Below, one piece after another: positions 26,281 to 34,262 of a stretch of 64,000 nucleotides of DNA; the stretch's first letter is position 1; every line of letters starts with the position of its first letter. The notes beneath the pieces are model-generated. The model was not told the DNA's origin. It was given only the letters and a program-made list of their open reading frames with translations, and did no database searches. A program made the translations under genes and the position numbers. The stretch lies in contig DATALQ010000018.1 of NCBI GenBank assembly GCA_036260935.1, positions 124,001 to 188,000 on the forward strand, in the 5' to 3' direction. Source of the DNA: JAEYOM01 sp036260935 (GTDB taxonomy: Bacteria > Bacillota > Clostridia > Acetivibrionales > DTU013).

Positions 26281-27513
26281 ATGAAAAAGAGGATTAAATG
26301 GATCGTGGCGGCAGTAGTCGTAATAGCTGCGGGAGTGTTGTCCTACGGCCTGGTTTCGGCCGGCGTGAGCACTGAAACATATAGGGTCTCGAAAGGTGAA
26401 ATAACCCGGTTCTGCGAGGAGACCGGCCAGGTAAAGTCGGCCGACCGCCATACTGTCTACGCGGAAGGAACAGGTATGGTCACAGAGGTCTTTGCGGAAG
26501 TGGGTGATACGGTAAAACAGGGCGATTTGCTGCTGACTCTTGATAAAACTGACCTTGAACTACAGCTGAAGAATGCGGAAGCGGCAATCGCAGCTTCCAA
26601 AGCACAGCTCGAGAGTACGGAGCTCAGGAACTACGCCGATGAGATAGAACAGGCAAGGGCTTCGGTAAATCAGGCAAAAATAAATAATGATTCAGCCCAA
26701 AGAAGCTTTAAAAATGCTGAGGAGTTGTTTGCGTCGCAGGCTTTGAGCCGGGAGGAATATGACAGCGCGCAGGACGCCCTTAAGGCTGCTGCTGAAGTCC
26801 TGGCTGCCGCAAATCTGCGGCTTGCGGATATTGAAAAGGGAGCGCCTGAATACGTCAGGAACGGTTATGCCGCTCAGCTCGAACAGGCTGAGATCACGAG
26901 AGACATGATCGCCAACAGTATCAGCAAACTGGAGGTCAGGGCTCCTGCCGCCGGCACTGTCGTGGAAAAGCTGGCGGAAGCCGGTACGCCTGCATCCCCG
27001 CAAATGCCGGTGTTCGTTATAGAAGATACGGGGAAGCTGGAAATCGAGGCGGGAATATTGTCCGATGACGTTAACAGGGTTAAGCCGGGCAACGCTGTGG
27101 AAATAAGCGGCAAACCGCTTGACGATCTTATCCTGAAGGGAAAGGTAAAGAAGATAGCGCCCTCGGCCAAGGCGGAGATCTCGCCCCTCGGAGTCAGTCA
27201 GAACAGGGTGCTTGTCACCATTGAGGCAAATGATGATACAAGTCTTCTGAAGCCTGGCTTCAGTGTCGATGTGAAAATAATTACGGCAAGCGCAAACGCT
27301 GCCTTGAGAGTCCCCGATACTGCTGTTTTTGATTATAAGGGCAAAAGCGGTGTGTTTGTAGTGGAAAAAGGTAAAGCCCGTCTCAGGACTGTGGTGAAAG
27401 GTATTGAAAACGATGATTTTATCGAGATCCGCGAAGGCCTGAAGGAGGGAGAACTCGTCATCGCAAAGCCCGATAACGGCATAAGGGAAGGCTCGGGTAT
27501 AAAGGCGAAGTGA
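26281..27513 (+). CDS. MacA/YknX-like membrane-fusion adaptor
   Basis: This 410-residue protein has an N-terminal membrane anchor (WIVAAVVVIAAGVLSYGL), a biotinyl-lipoyl-like domain split by a long alpha-hairpin (about residues 85-200, with YADEIEQARASVNQAK) and a C-terminal beta-barrel. That is the HlyD/RND adaptor architecture. Its place after a LolD ATPase and FtsX permease makes a YknXYZ-like tripartite complex, which in Bacillus protects against the SdpC toxin. GGAGGG seven bases upstream fixes the ATG at 26281. A short tandem repeat overlaps its stop codon. Confidence 0.9.
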   Translation: MKKRIKWIVAAVVVIAAGVLSYGLVSAGVSTETYRVSKGEITRFCEETGQVKSADRHTVYAEGTGMVTEVFAEVGDTVKQGDLLLTLDKTDLELQLKNAEAAIAASKAQLESTELRNYADEIEQARASVNQAKINNDSAQRSFKNAEELFASQALSREEYDSAQDALKAAAEVLAAANLRLADIEKGAPEYVRNGYAAQLEQAEITRDMIANSISKLEVRAPAAGTVVEKLAEAGTPASPQMPVFVIEDTGKLEIEAGILSDDVNRVKPGNAVEISGKPLDDLILKGKVKKIAPSAKAEISPLGVSQNRVLVTIEANDDTSLLKPGFSVDVKIITASANAALRVPDTAVFDYKGKSGVFVVEKGKARLRTVVKGIENDDFIEIREGLKEGELVIAKPDNGIREGSGIKAK

Positions 27514-27546
27514 CAGGGGGACGAAGTGACAGAGGGACGAAGTGAC
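27507..27546. repeat. 16-bp tandem repeat, 2.5 copies
   Basis: GAAGTGACAGGGGGAC is followed directly by GAAGTGACAGAGGGAC and then GAAGTGAC. The first copy includes the stop codon of the adaptor gene. The GACAGAGGGAC core is shared with the palindrome at 12.8 kb, so both may be remains of one family of dispersed elements. Confidence 0.7.
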
Positions 27547-27649
27547 GATTTATAACTATTTTTTATCTTTAGAATTTCTGCTTGATATGATACCTTGTAA
27601 TAGATTTGATATTGTTAAGTGGGGACATATCAATAAAGTGGAGGTACCG

Positions 27650-27667
27650 ATGAAATACTGTCTATAA
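27650..27667 (+). CDS. Five-codon leader peptide MKYCL
   Basis: GTGGAGG lies five bases ahead of an ATG that opens the frame Met-Lys-Tyr-Cys-Leu-stop. A ribosome binding site this good in front of so short a frame, directly followed by hairpins and a terminator ahead of a methyltransferase, is the layout of translation-sensing attenuators (for example ermK or vmlR leaders). The peptide itself is probably only a sensor. Confidence 0.55.
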   Translation: MKYCL

Positions 27668-27670
27668 TTG

Positions 27671-27923
27671 CTAATTGATTTTCATAATTGAAAATTAATT
27701 AAAAGAAGTTGAAATTGACTAATCCATTAGGTCTTTTTGTGTACTTCTTTTAAGCTTGGCAATTAGAAGACATAAATCTTATAGAACTATAACTGTACCG
27801 TTTTGCATTTGAGTTTGATAATAGAAATATCCAATTGGAATTGGATTTCTATAGGCTTATTTGAATATGTAAGGTAACGGTGTATTAACTACAAGAGAGC
27901 AATGCTTTCTTGTAGTTTTTTTT
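27671..27923 (+). promoter_or_regulatory. Multi-hairpin attenuator-like leader
   Basis: Four bases after the leader-peptide stop, CTAATTG (27671-27677) can pair with CAATTAG (27760-27766). Inside it TTAAAAGAAGT (27699-27709) pairs with ACTTCTTTTAA (27743-27753). A second hairpin is ATAGAAATATCCAATT with AATTGGATTTCTAT (27821-27852). The last is a terminator: AACTACAAGA (27887-27896) with TCTTGTAGTT (27908-27917), then a run of eight T. No clean promoter hexamers were found near 27.6 kb. Ribosome stalling on the leader could open the first stem and alter termination (inference). Confidence 0.65.
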
Positions 27924-27981
27924 CTATACCTGATAACCCAATGGATTAGTCCTTATTACAAAAATTAAGGAGGAATTTCCA

Positions 27982-29340
27982 ATGGGTAAAAATAGAATTT
28001 GTTCATCGTATGATGATGTTGCCGTTGCAATGGAATTAGTAAAGGAAAGCAGAATGAATTTGACGAATATTAAAGCTTTTGAATTACAAAATATTATTAC
28101 TGTTGCTAATTTCGGATGTATCAGCAATACAGACAAGGTTCTTGTAGTTGCATCAGAAGTTAAAGAAATTACACTTGCTGTGTCCTATATTTATACACCC
28201 AAAATATTAAAATCGTTTAGAATAAGCATTAATACAGATGTATGTAACAATCAGATCTCAGATGTGCAGAATTGGGAAATGTTAAATCAAATTTTATCAG
28301 GGCACTCTCACACCAAACCGACTTTTCATATTTCAGATATCGATAATCTGGAAAATGAAAACGAGAAGTTTGATATAGCGATCGCCGGATATATCAACTC
28401 ATCTGAAATGTTGGCAGATGAGCCATTTAACAGATTCAAGCTTGAAGCAGGTATTGAGTTTGATATTTTTAATAAACTTCTCATTAAAACGTGTAAATTA
28501 CTAAAAACCGAAGGAAAATTGCTGATACTTGTTAAGGCCGGATGGGTGCTGATGGCATGGACTACTATACTCGAGCTTGGATTACAATTGGAATATGATA
28601 GTTACAGGTTGTATATTAGTGAACATCATCATCCAAATGCCATACTCTGGCTGAGATTGGTGAAGAGGGAAAATAAGATTAATCATGAAGAGCATAAGCG
28701 TAATATTCGGGCTTTGATGGAAGAGAATAATATTGACAGGTTGTATGCACATCGAAATGACCTTATCTTCCCATATGTTGAGCTTTCAAATGGAAATAAT
28801 GAAGCTTATGTTACTTTGAGAGAGAATAAGGAATACTTGCAGTATTTCTTTTCCAGGGAAACCACAGAGAATTTGGCAAGCTTGTGCGAAGAGTATACCG
28901 CCTGTCTGGTTACTCCTTCCGTGGCTCAATATGCACACAGCATTAATAAAAATGTTGTTCTGTTTGAACGTGATAATAGATTCAGAGAAAAGGGCGGACT
29001 CAAATTTGTAAAATATGATTTGGAAAAGGGACTGACTAAATTTCAACTAAACAAGTATGCCCGTAAGTTCAATACGGTTTTGTGCGACCCCCCGTTCGAC
29101 ATTAATTTGGACGTTTTAGCAAGGGATATTGTTGAATTGATAGGAATGAAAGAAGCTGGTATAGCCTATATAGTTTTCCCTGAAAGCAGAAAAAACAGCT
29201 TGATAAGGGCTATGAAGGCTAAAGGGTTTTTATACAGTGAAGGTTCAGCAAATATATGCATCGAGTATGTGAAACCTCCTAAAATTGTAAGGATACATGG
29301 TAAACAAGCCATTCAACTATATGCGTTTGCCTGTAGGTAG
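27982..29340 (+). CDS. Two-domain SAM methyltransferase, PF10237-like C-terminus
   Basis: This 452-residue protein has no close relative that I can name. Residues about 125-230 look like a degenerate Rossmann methyltransferase half (LLKTEGKLLILVKAG). Residues about 283-452 resemble the N6-adenine/eEF1A-lysine methyltransferase family (PF10237, EEF1AKMT1/Efm5): EYLQYFFSRETTENL, then LVTPSVAQYA, VVLFERDNRF and the catalytic VLCDPPFDIN (DPPF at 369-372). DPPF means amino-group methylation, of adenine or lysine. The attenuator-like leader suggests induction by ribosome inhibitors, hence perhaps an rRNA or translation-factor target (inference). AAGGAGG precedes the ATG. The gene is AT-rich. Confidence 0.72.
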   Translation: MGKNRICSSYDDVAVAMELVKESRMNLTNIKAFELQNIITVANFGCISNTDKVLVVASEVKEITLAVSYIYTPKILKSFRISINTDVCNNQISDVQNWEMLNQILSGHSHTKPTFHISDIDNLENENEKFDIAIAGYINSSEMLADEPFNRFKLEAGIEFDIFNKLLIKTCKLLKTEGKLLILVKAGWVLMAWTTILELGLQLEYDSYRLYISEHHHPNAILWLRLVKRENKINHEEHKRNIRALMEENNIDRLYAHRNDLIFPYVELSNGNNEAYVTLRENKEYLQYFFSRETTENLASLCEEYTACLVTPSVAQYAHSINKNVVLFERDNRFREKGGLKFVKYDLEKGLTKFQLNKYARKFNTVLCDPPFDINLDVLARDIVELIGMKEAGIAYIVFPESRKNSLIRAMKAKGFLYSEGSANICIEYVKPPKIVRIHGKQAIQLYAFACR

Positions 29341-29363
29341 TGTAAATAATTTTTGGCTATATC

Positions 29364-29759
29364 CTATTTCCTATAGCCTCCAGAACAATAAATACTTAGA
29401 AAAATCTGAATTATACTAAAAATTAGAAATTCCAAAGTTGCTAGGTACCATTCTCCTAAGATTATTACTTGAAAAAATATGCTAATAAAGAATATACCGC
29501 CCATTAAAGCAGAGAAAAGCCACGGACGATTGCTATTTTTCTTGAAACTGAAAAATGCCGCCATAATATTACCCAAGCCAAATACAACTATTGAAATTAT
29601 ACCAGAAACAAACCAACTTTCAAAAGGAACTTTTAGCATCCACTCCCGAGGGAATACAGAAAATACCATTTCTGAACTTAACATCATTATCCCTGTACAA
29701 ATAGCACCTAATGCTAAAATCAAATCAAAAATTCCTAATAAATTCATCCTTTTATTCAC
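29364..29759 (-). CDS. Four-helix membrane protein, unknown
   Basis: The 131-residue product has four predicted membrane helices (LLGIFDLILALGAICTGIMML; VSGIISIVVFGLGNIMAAF; LFSALMGGIFFISIFFQVII; LATLEFLIFSIIQIFLSI) with short loops. A GAGGGGG site nine bases ahead supports a GTG start at 29759, although the open frame extends to 29777. No family is recognised. It converges with the methyltransferase gene 24 bases away and is similarly AT-rich. Confidence 0.6.
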   Translation of the reverse strand: MNKRMNLLGIFDLILALGAICTGIMMLSSEMVFSVFPREWMLKVPFESWFVSGIISIVVFGLGNIMAAFFSFKKNSNRPWLFSALMGGIFFISIFFQVIILGEWYLATLEFLIFSIIQIFLSIYCSGGYRK

Positions 29760-30008
29760 TTTGGCAATCCCCCTCAACGGTTTATATGTTAATACTACAT
29801 TTCATACTGTATTATTATTTTCAATCATATGCCAGTATTTATTGTTTGTCAATAAATACTTATCGTTATACAATAAATATTAATGGACAGCATCCATAAA
29901 GACAACGGCATACTTTCGGGAAAGCGGACGGTTCTGCCACTCCTTTGCATTAGGCAGGATTCGATCCGTCATCTTAGAGATCAAAGCCGGGCTTGTAGGC
30001 AGGCAGTC

Positions 30009-32687
30009 TTATACAGACTGCCTGAAACCTATCACCTTGCTGTTGCTGCCCTTCAGTATCGATCTTATTTCGGCATCGTCATAAAGTTTTTCTATATCCG
30101 TCCGGTCTATAACATTTATCTTCGATCTATCAAACCCACCCTGTTCGCAGATCCTACCGCTCTGAATGATTTCAACCCTTTCAAATATTTTTCTTATGAT
30201 CCTTGCGTTTCCGAAGTTTTCGATCCTTGCTGAAAAATTCTTTCTGATCAGGCCGTTAAGTGCTTCGAGGGCATCTTCCGCTATAATGAAGCGATTTTCG
30301 CTGCACATCCTGACAAATATCCTGACAAGCTCTTCGGAAGTAAAGTCGGGGAATTCGATTCTGAATGCAATCCGGTCACGCAGACCCGGGTTCATATTGA
30401 CCATCTTTTCCATTTCCTTCGGATACCCTGCAAATATTACTACAAGATCGTCTTTCAAATCTTCCATGGCTTTAATCAACTCTGATACTGCCTCATATCC
30501 ATAGTCGTTGTCAGAACCCTGGTAGAGGCTGTACGCTTCATCTATGAACATGATACCGCCCTTTGCTTTTTTAATCGCTTTTTTAACCTTGGGGGTCGTT
30601 TGGCCGATATATTCGCCGACCAGGTCGTTTCTTGTCAATTCTATGAAATGTCCGCTGCTCAATAAGCCCAGATCCCCGAGTATCTTTCCCATAATCCTGG
30701 CAACAGTCGTTTTGCCGGTTCCCGGATTCCCGACAAACTGCATATGCAGGCATACCGGCTTGCCTTCCAGCCCAAGCTCCTTCTTTTTGGCCCTTACAGT
30801 CAGGATGTTGGAGATCTGGCGTACCCTGTTCTTGACTTCAACCAGACCTATCATGGCGTCGAGTTCCATTGCGGGATCGGTGGATGAAACATCAGGCTCT
30901 GTGCCTTTATGGGTTAAAATCGTATTAACATTCTTAAGGGGCAGAGCTATTTCTTTGCTCTTATGGAAAGAAACCTTAACCCCGCCGTCCGGTGCAGATT
31001 TATCGATAAATCCGAAATCATATGTGTCCAGTTTCGATAATCCACTAAGGTCGTCGTTGCTTTCCAACAGTGCAAAAGCTTTATCCGAGTAAGCTTTTTC
31101 AACGGTGTAATCTACCGTTTGGGCTATGCCGCTACCTTTTTCAATATTAACCGAGATCAGGCGGACAGCTTCCTGCGAAATGGTACAGTCTCGCTTTTTT
31201 GCAGCAGCCACAATCAAATCGGATACCTCTGTACCGCTATATACGGGAATCATGATCCGCCTGTAATTGACCCTTGAATCGAGGGCCTCCAGAAGCGCTT
31301 TTTCACAAATCCCCCTGTCCTTTTTGTCATGGTATGAAAGAATGATCAGCAGACTGCCTTTATATTGGTTCATCTTCTCCGAAAGCTTGTTCAGGACTTT
31401 CCTCGGATCGATATTTTCTTCTTCACCGTCAAAAATACCTTTTACAAATACAATTCCGGTTTCAGCCAAATCGATGCTGCTTTCAAAGTTTATGCCGGAG
31501 TATTCGCTGCCATCCTCAGGAATATCGATAATGGCAAATCTCCTTTTTTTGATCAGGCCCAGGTGCCAGAAGACTTCTGCCATGAGCCTCGCCGGCATTT
31601 CATGATCCATTTCTGCATCGCCTGTAAATACGTAATTGTACGGGATACCATGCCAATCGGAAGTATTGCCGGACTTTTTACCGACCTCCGCCAATCTGAC
31701 AATACCGGCGATTTCTTTCTTGAACGCTGCATAACCGGTAACAGCCGATACTTTGTCAAGAGCGTCCTTAAGCGACGTTGTGGGAAATTCTTCGCCGGAG
31801 GTTGAACTATCGCTGCAGTCCGTGTGTTCATCAGGGCTCTGGGATGCTCCGCTGTTGCAGTCAATATGCTCATCAGGGCTCAGGGATGCTCCGCCACCGC
31901 AGTCCGCGCGCTCATCAGGGCTCTGAGGTATTCCGCCGCTGCAGTCCGTGTGTTCATCAGGGTTCTGGGATGCTCCGCTGTTGCAGTCAATATGCTCATC
32001 AGGACTCTGGGACCTTTCGCCGCCCTCGGCTGTCCCGATGCCTGCGCAGCCTTCAACCAGGCTGCTTTCGACGTTATTAGAGAGTACCGTTTCGCCTGGC
32101 GTGGAGGTTTCGCCAACTACGGAGATTTTGTCTCCCGCGGGTATTTCGCCTGCCTCGGGGATTCTACCCGGCTTGGTGATTTTGTCTGCCACGGGTATTT
32201 CACCGCTTAGCCCGATCAGGTCCTTATGGTGCCCGCCACCCTCGGCTGTCCCGATCAGGTCCAGCCCATAGAAAAATTTCTGCATATCCGACGGGTTGAT
32301 AAACTCATTTCCTCCCGAATACAAAGCATCTACTATGGCTTTGCTTTTTTCATACTCTACAAGCCTGACCTCCGAGAGTCTGAACGACTTTTTTCCATGT
32401 TCGGACAGGGCGGTTTTAAAGCCGGGACCGCTATTCAGGACGGAAATAAAGAGACTGATTGTACGTATCCCCACGGATTTCAGGGATATTCCGTCGAGCC
32501 TTAAAAGCAGGTTGGCCGACTGCGGGGTAAGGTTGAGGATCACAAGATGCTTTCTGCCGGAATTCGCCTGATTGAACCTGCTTTTTGCCTCCACCACTTC
32601 CTGGAGCTTATCCAGCAGGTTGATTTTGTCCTTATTCAGTTTTTTGTCAAGCTCAAGTGTGAGCTTGTAAAAATTTATTTCTCTCAT
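30009..32687 (-). CDS. SpoVK/CbbX-type AAA+ ATPase with repeat linker
   Basis: This 892-residue protein has a novel N-terminal domain (residues 1-145) and an acidic linker with five 14-residue repeats (226-295). A degenerate AAA-like module (about 300-545) follows, where the Walker A region reads FTGDAEMDHEM. An intact CbbX/SpoVK AAA+ module (about 605-830) has Walker A GNPGTGKT (653-660), pore loop VGEYIGQT, Walker B IMFIDEA (712-718) and LRDRIAF. CbbX/SpoVK proteins form hexameric remodelling machines, and SpoVK is needed for spore maturation. The gene appears to be reached only through a leader with two terminators. The client protein is unknown. Confidence 0.83.
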   Translation of the reverse strand: MREINFYKLTLELDKKLNKDKINLLDKLQEVVEAKSRFNQANSGRKHLVILNLTPQSANLLLRLDGISLKSVGIRTISLFISVLNSGPGFKTALSEHGKKSFRLSEVRLVEYEKSKAIVDALYSGGNEFINPSDMQKFFYGLDLIGTAEGGGHHKDLIGLSGEIPVADKITKPGRIPEAGEIPAGDKISVVGETSTPGETVLSNNVESSLVEGCAGIGTAEGGERSQSPDEHIDCNSGASQNPDEHTDCSGGIPQSPDERADCGGGASLSPDEHIDCNSGASQSPDEHTDCSDSSTSGEEFPTTSLKDALDKVSAVTGYAAFKKEIAGIVRLAEVGKKSGNTSDWHGIPYNYVFTGDAEMDHEMPARLMAEVFWHLGLIKKRRFAIIDIPEDGSEYSGINFESSIDLAETGIVFVKGIFDGEEENIDPRKVLNKLSEKMNQYKGSLLIILSYHDKKDRGICEKALLEALDSRVNYRRIMIPVYSGTEVSDLIVAAAKKRDCTISQEAVRLISVNIEKGSGIAQTVDYTVEKAYSDKAFALLESNDDLSGLSKLDTYDFGFIDKSAPDGGVKVSFHKSKEIALPLKNVNTILTHKGTEPDVSSTDPAMELDAMIGLVEVKNRVRQISNILTVRAKKKELGLEGKPVCLHMQFVGNPGTGKTTVARIMGKILGDLGLLSSGHFIELTRNDLVGEYIGQTTPKVKKAIKKAKGGIMFIDEAYSLYQGSDNDYGYEAVSELIKAMEDLKDDLVVIFAGYPKEMEKMVNMNPGLRDRIAFRIEFPDFTSEELVRIFVRMCSENRFIIAEDALEALNGLIRKNFSARIENFGNARIIRKIFERVEIIQSGRICEQGGFDRSKINVIDRTDIEKLYDDAEIRSILKGSNSKVIGFRQSV
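31803..32012 (-). repeat. Five 42-bp in-frame tandem repeats
   Basis: Five copies of a 42-bp unit encode variants of SQSPDEHIDCNSGA (residues 226-295 of the AAA+ protein). Copies 1 and 4 are almost identical, as are 2 and 5, indicating duplication of a larger block. The frame is kept throughout. Each unit carries one Cys and several acidic residues. It is a coding minisatellite likely to vary in copy number between strains. Confidence 0.9.
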
Positions 32688-32722
32688 TTTCGATTAGCCT
32701 TTCATCAGCCTTATCAAGGCGC

Positions 32723-32753
32723 AAAAAAACCGTGGCCAAAAACCATCCACGGT
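32723..32753 (-). terminator. Second leader terminator upstream of AAA+ gene
   Basis: Read on the minus strand, ACCGTGG pairs with CCACGGT around ATGGTTTTTGG and is followed by seven T. It ends only 35 bases before the start codon of the AAA+ gene, and no promoter is visible in that gap. Confidence 0.8.
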
Positions 32754-32769
32754 ACCTGTAAATTCGCAT

Positions 32770-32793
32770 AAAAAAACACGATAACCGATCGTG
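32770..32793 (-). terminator. First leader terminator upstream of AAA+ gene
   Basis: On the minus strand CACGAT pairs with ATCGTG around CGGTT, followed by seven T. Together with the hairpin at 32723-32753 it makes two intrinsic terminators in series between a promoter and the AAA+ gene. Confidence 0.75.
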
Positions 32794-32881
32794 TGTCTTT
32801 GCATGATATTTCGCAATTCAGGATGGCGGTTTATTGTTTTTGATCCAGGGAGCTTGAACGATCCCCGGGATCTTTATTCAA

Positions 32882-32914
32882 TTATCGGAAAAACACCTCA
32901 TTCAACCAAAGCAT
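32882..32914 (-). CDS. Ten-residue leader peptide MLWLNEVFFR
   Basis: AAAGGAG eight bases ahead of the ATG opens a frame for Met-Leu-Trp-Leu-Asn-Glu-Val-Phe-Phe-Arg and a stop. It starts about 40 nt after the predicted transcription start and before the two terminators. A GATCCC-GGGATC hairpin follows at about 32860-32872. It has the features of a leader peptide for attenuation, but could be a chance frame. Confidence 0.45.
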   Translation of the reverse strand: MLWLNEVFFR

Positions 32915-32962
32915 TTTTAAAACTCCTTTCAGCCAAAATTAAACCGAGGCTTACATTAATTG

Positions 32963-32992
32963 ATTATAAAGCCCGGACATCAGCAGAGTCAA
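32963..32992 (-). promoter_or_regulatory. Promoter of AAA+ gene leader
   Basis: On the minus strand TTGACT (32992-32987) and TATAAT (32968-32963) are 18 bases apart. Transcription would start near 32955 and produce a leader of about 270 nt before the AAA+ start codon. Confidence 0.7.
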
Positions 32993-33444
32993 TATCTGTA
33001 ATGAAACTGTAAAATGAAAATAATTCTATAAAAATACTTTACTGGTAGGAGTAAAACCAATGGTTGAAACCGACTGTTTGGTTTTTCAAGTTTGGGGCAC
33101 AATTTGAAAAATGTACTTGAGATAGGGTTCACTTAAGTACTGAGTTTTCACTCTTTTTCACATATTTTCACATTCTAAAGATAATAAAGACCAGATTATT
33201 TTAACTAACCTGCCCCTTAATTGAAAAATCAAACAGTTGGAATTGTTAGGAGCAGATTTTACCAATCATAAATGCAGTTTCGTTAACGGAGCTATTAGCA
33301 AAGCTGGAGTTTGTCGATGGCAAGGCGGCCGTCTGCAAGAATATCCAACCTTGTATATCCAGGAATATGAACTGGATGGTCAAATCTGATTTTTCGGCCT
33401 TATAAGATGCATTGCATGCTTACTGAGCAGTCTGCCTTCATCGA

Positions 33445-33588
33445 AACCTAACCTTTACCGCAGAAAACGGCGATACATATACTGATGAGTGTGCGCAGGC
33501 GAAGGCAGGAGTACCTCGAGAAGATATGCTGGAGGATCGGCATTATTCTGTCATGGAAGCATACAGTTGTAGGTACTATAACCATTAA
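33445..33588 (+). pseudogene. Possible Kazal-like domain remnant
   Basis: A frame without a usable start reads AENGDTYTDECAQAKAGV and on to a stop at 33586. The DG-x-TY-x-(N/D)-E-C-x-A-x-AGV spacing is that of Kazal-type protease-inhibitor domains, which occur as small secreted modules in some clostridia. The first Cys is missing and a stop lies just upstream, so if real it is a decayed fragment. Chance resemblance cannot be excluded. The stretch 33013-33444 shows nothing else I could assign. Confidence 0.3.
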
Positions 33589-33598
33589 GGGGGGTAGT

Positions 33599-34216
33599 AT
33601 GGCAAATCCGTTTAGCAACAAAAAGAAAATCAGAGGATGGAAGAAACAAGTTAAAAAAATTGATAAGTGGAAAAATGCTAATATGAAGTTTAATACATAT
33701 GCGATTAAAACAGGACATAACAGGGATCATCTGAAAATATGGATTGATCCTTGGTATAGGCTGGTTAAGAGGAATCCTCCGTTATGGTATAGTCGTATTA
33801 TACTAGATAACATGATTGAGATTTATATGAATTGGTATGAAGCTTTATCAAAGCTGGAAGGGCCATTTAACCTGAAAATATGGTTATTTGAACCCGATTT
33901 TATACGTTCCCAGGTTGTATGGGATTTTGGCAGTATATATGGGTTTTATGATAATACATTTGAAAAGAGTAATGAAATTAGGGATTTCCCTTTTGATAAG
34001 TATAAAACTCAACGGTACGATTTAAAGACATTTACATGGAAATTATATGTGGACTACAACTGTAAATTTAAGAAATTGGATGAATTAAGTGATGAAGATA
34101 TAGATTTACTGGTAAAGAAGGGATACCTTTCTGAGATTGTCAAAAGTACAGATGACATAGTGTATAAAAAAAGAACAAATTGCGTCTGGGTTGGCAGCTT
34201 GAACGCTGGCATATAA
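33599..34216 (+). CDS. DUF3916-like hypothetical protein
   Basis: The 205-residue protein begins with a Lys/Trp-rich segment (NKKKIRGWKKQVKKIDKW). It then has a core with HLKIWIDPWYRLV, LKIWLFEPDFIRSQVVWDFG and SIYGFYDN that resembles DUF3916. The family is found beside immunity and toxin-type genes in Firmicutes but has no known function. GGGGGG four bases before the ATG is used as the start; upstream in-frame codons to 33485 are likely non-coding. The gene is AT-rich relative to its neighbour, the macro-domain gene. Confidence 0.55.
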   Translation: MANPFSNKKKIRGWKKQVKKIDKWKNANMKFNTYAIKTGHNRDHLKIWIDPWYRLVKRNPPLWYSRIILDNMIEIYMNWYEALSKLEGPFNLKIWLFEPDFIRSQVVWDFGSIYGFYDNTFEKSNEIRDFPFDKYKTQRYDLKTFTWKLYVDYNCKFKKLDELSDEDIDLLVKKGYLSEIVKSTDDIVYKKRTNCVWVGSLNAGI

Positions 34217-34262
34217 TAGGGCCGGATGGTATTATTGCCGGTAAATAAGGAGTATTAACGAT

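Noticed and set aside
29479..29883. 134-codon open frame on the plus strand
   Set aside because: It is the antisense of the four-helix membrane protein, whose hydrophobic pattern and GTG start with GAGGGGG are more convincing.
31803..32012. Possible CRISPR-like repeats
   Set aside because: The 42-bp units are contiguous, without spacers, and keep one reading frame inside the AAA+ gene.
32688..32807. 36-codon frame from ATG at 32804 on the minus strand across both terminators
   Set aside because: No ribosome binding site, and the Phe/Leu-rich stretches come from the T-runs of the terminators.
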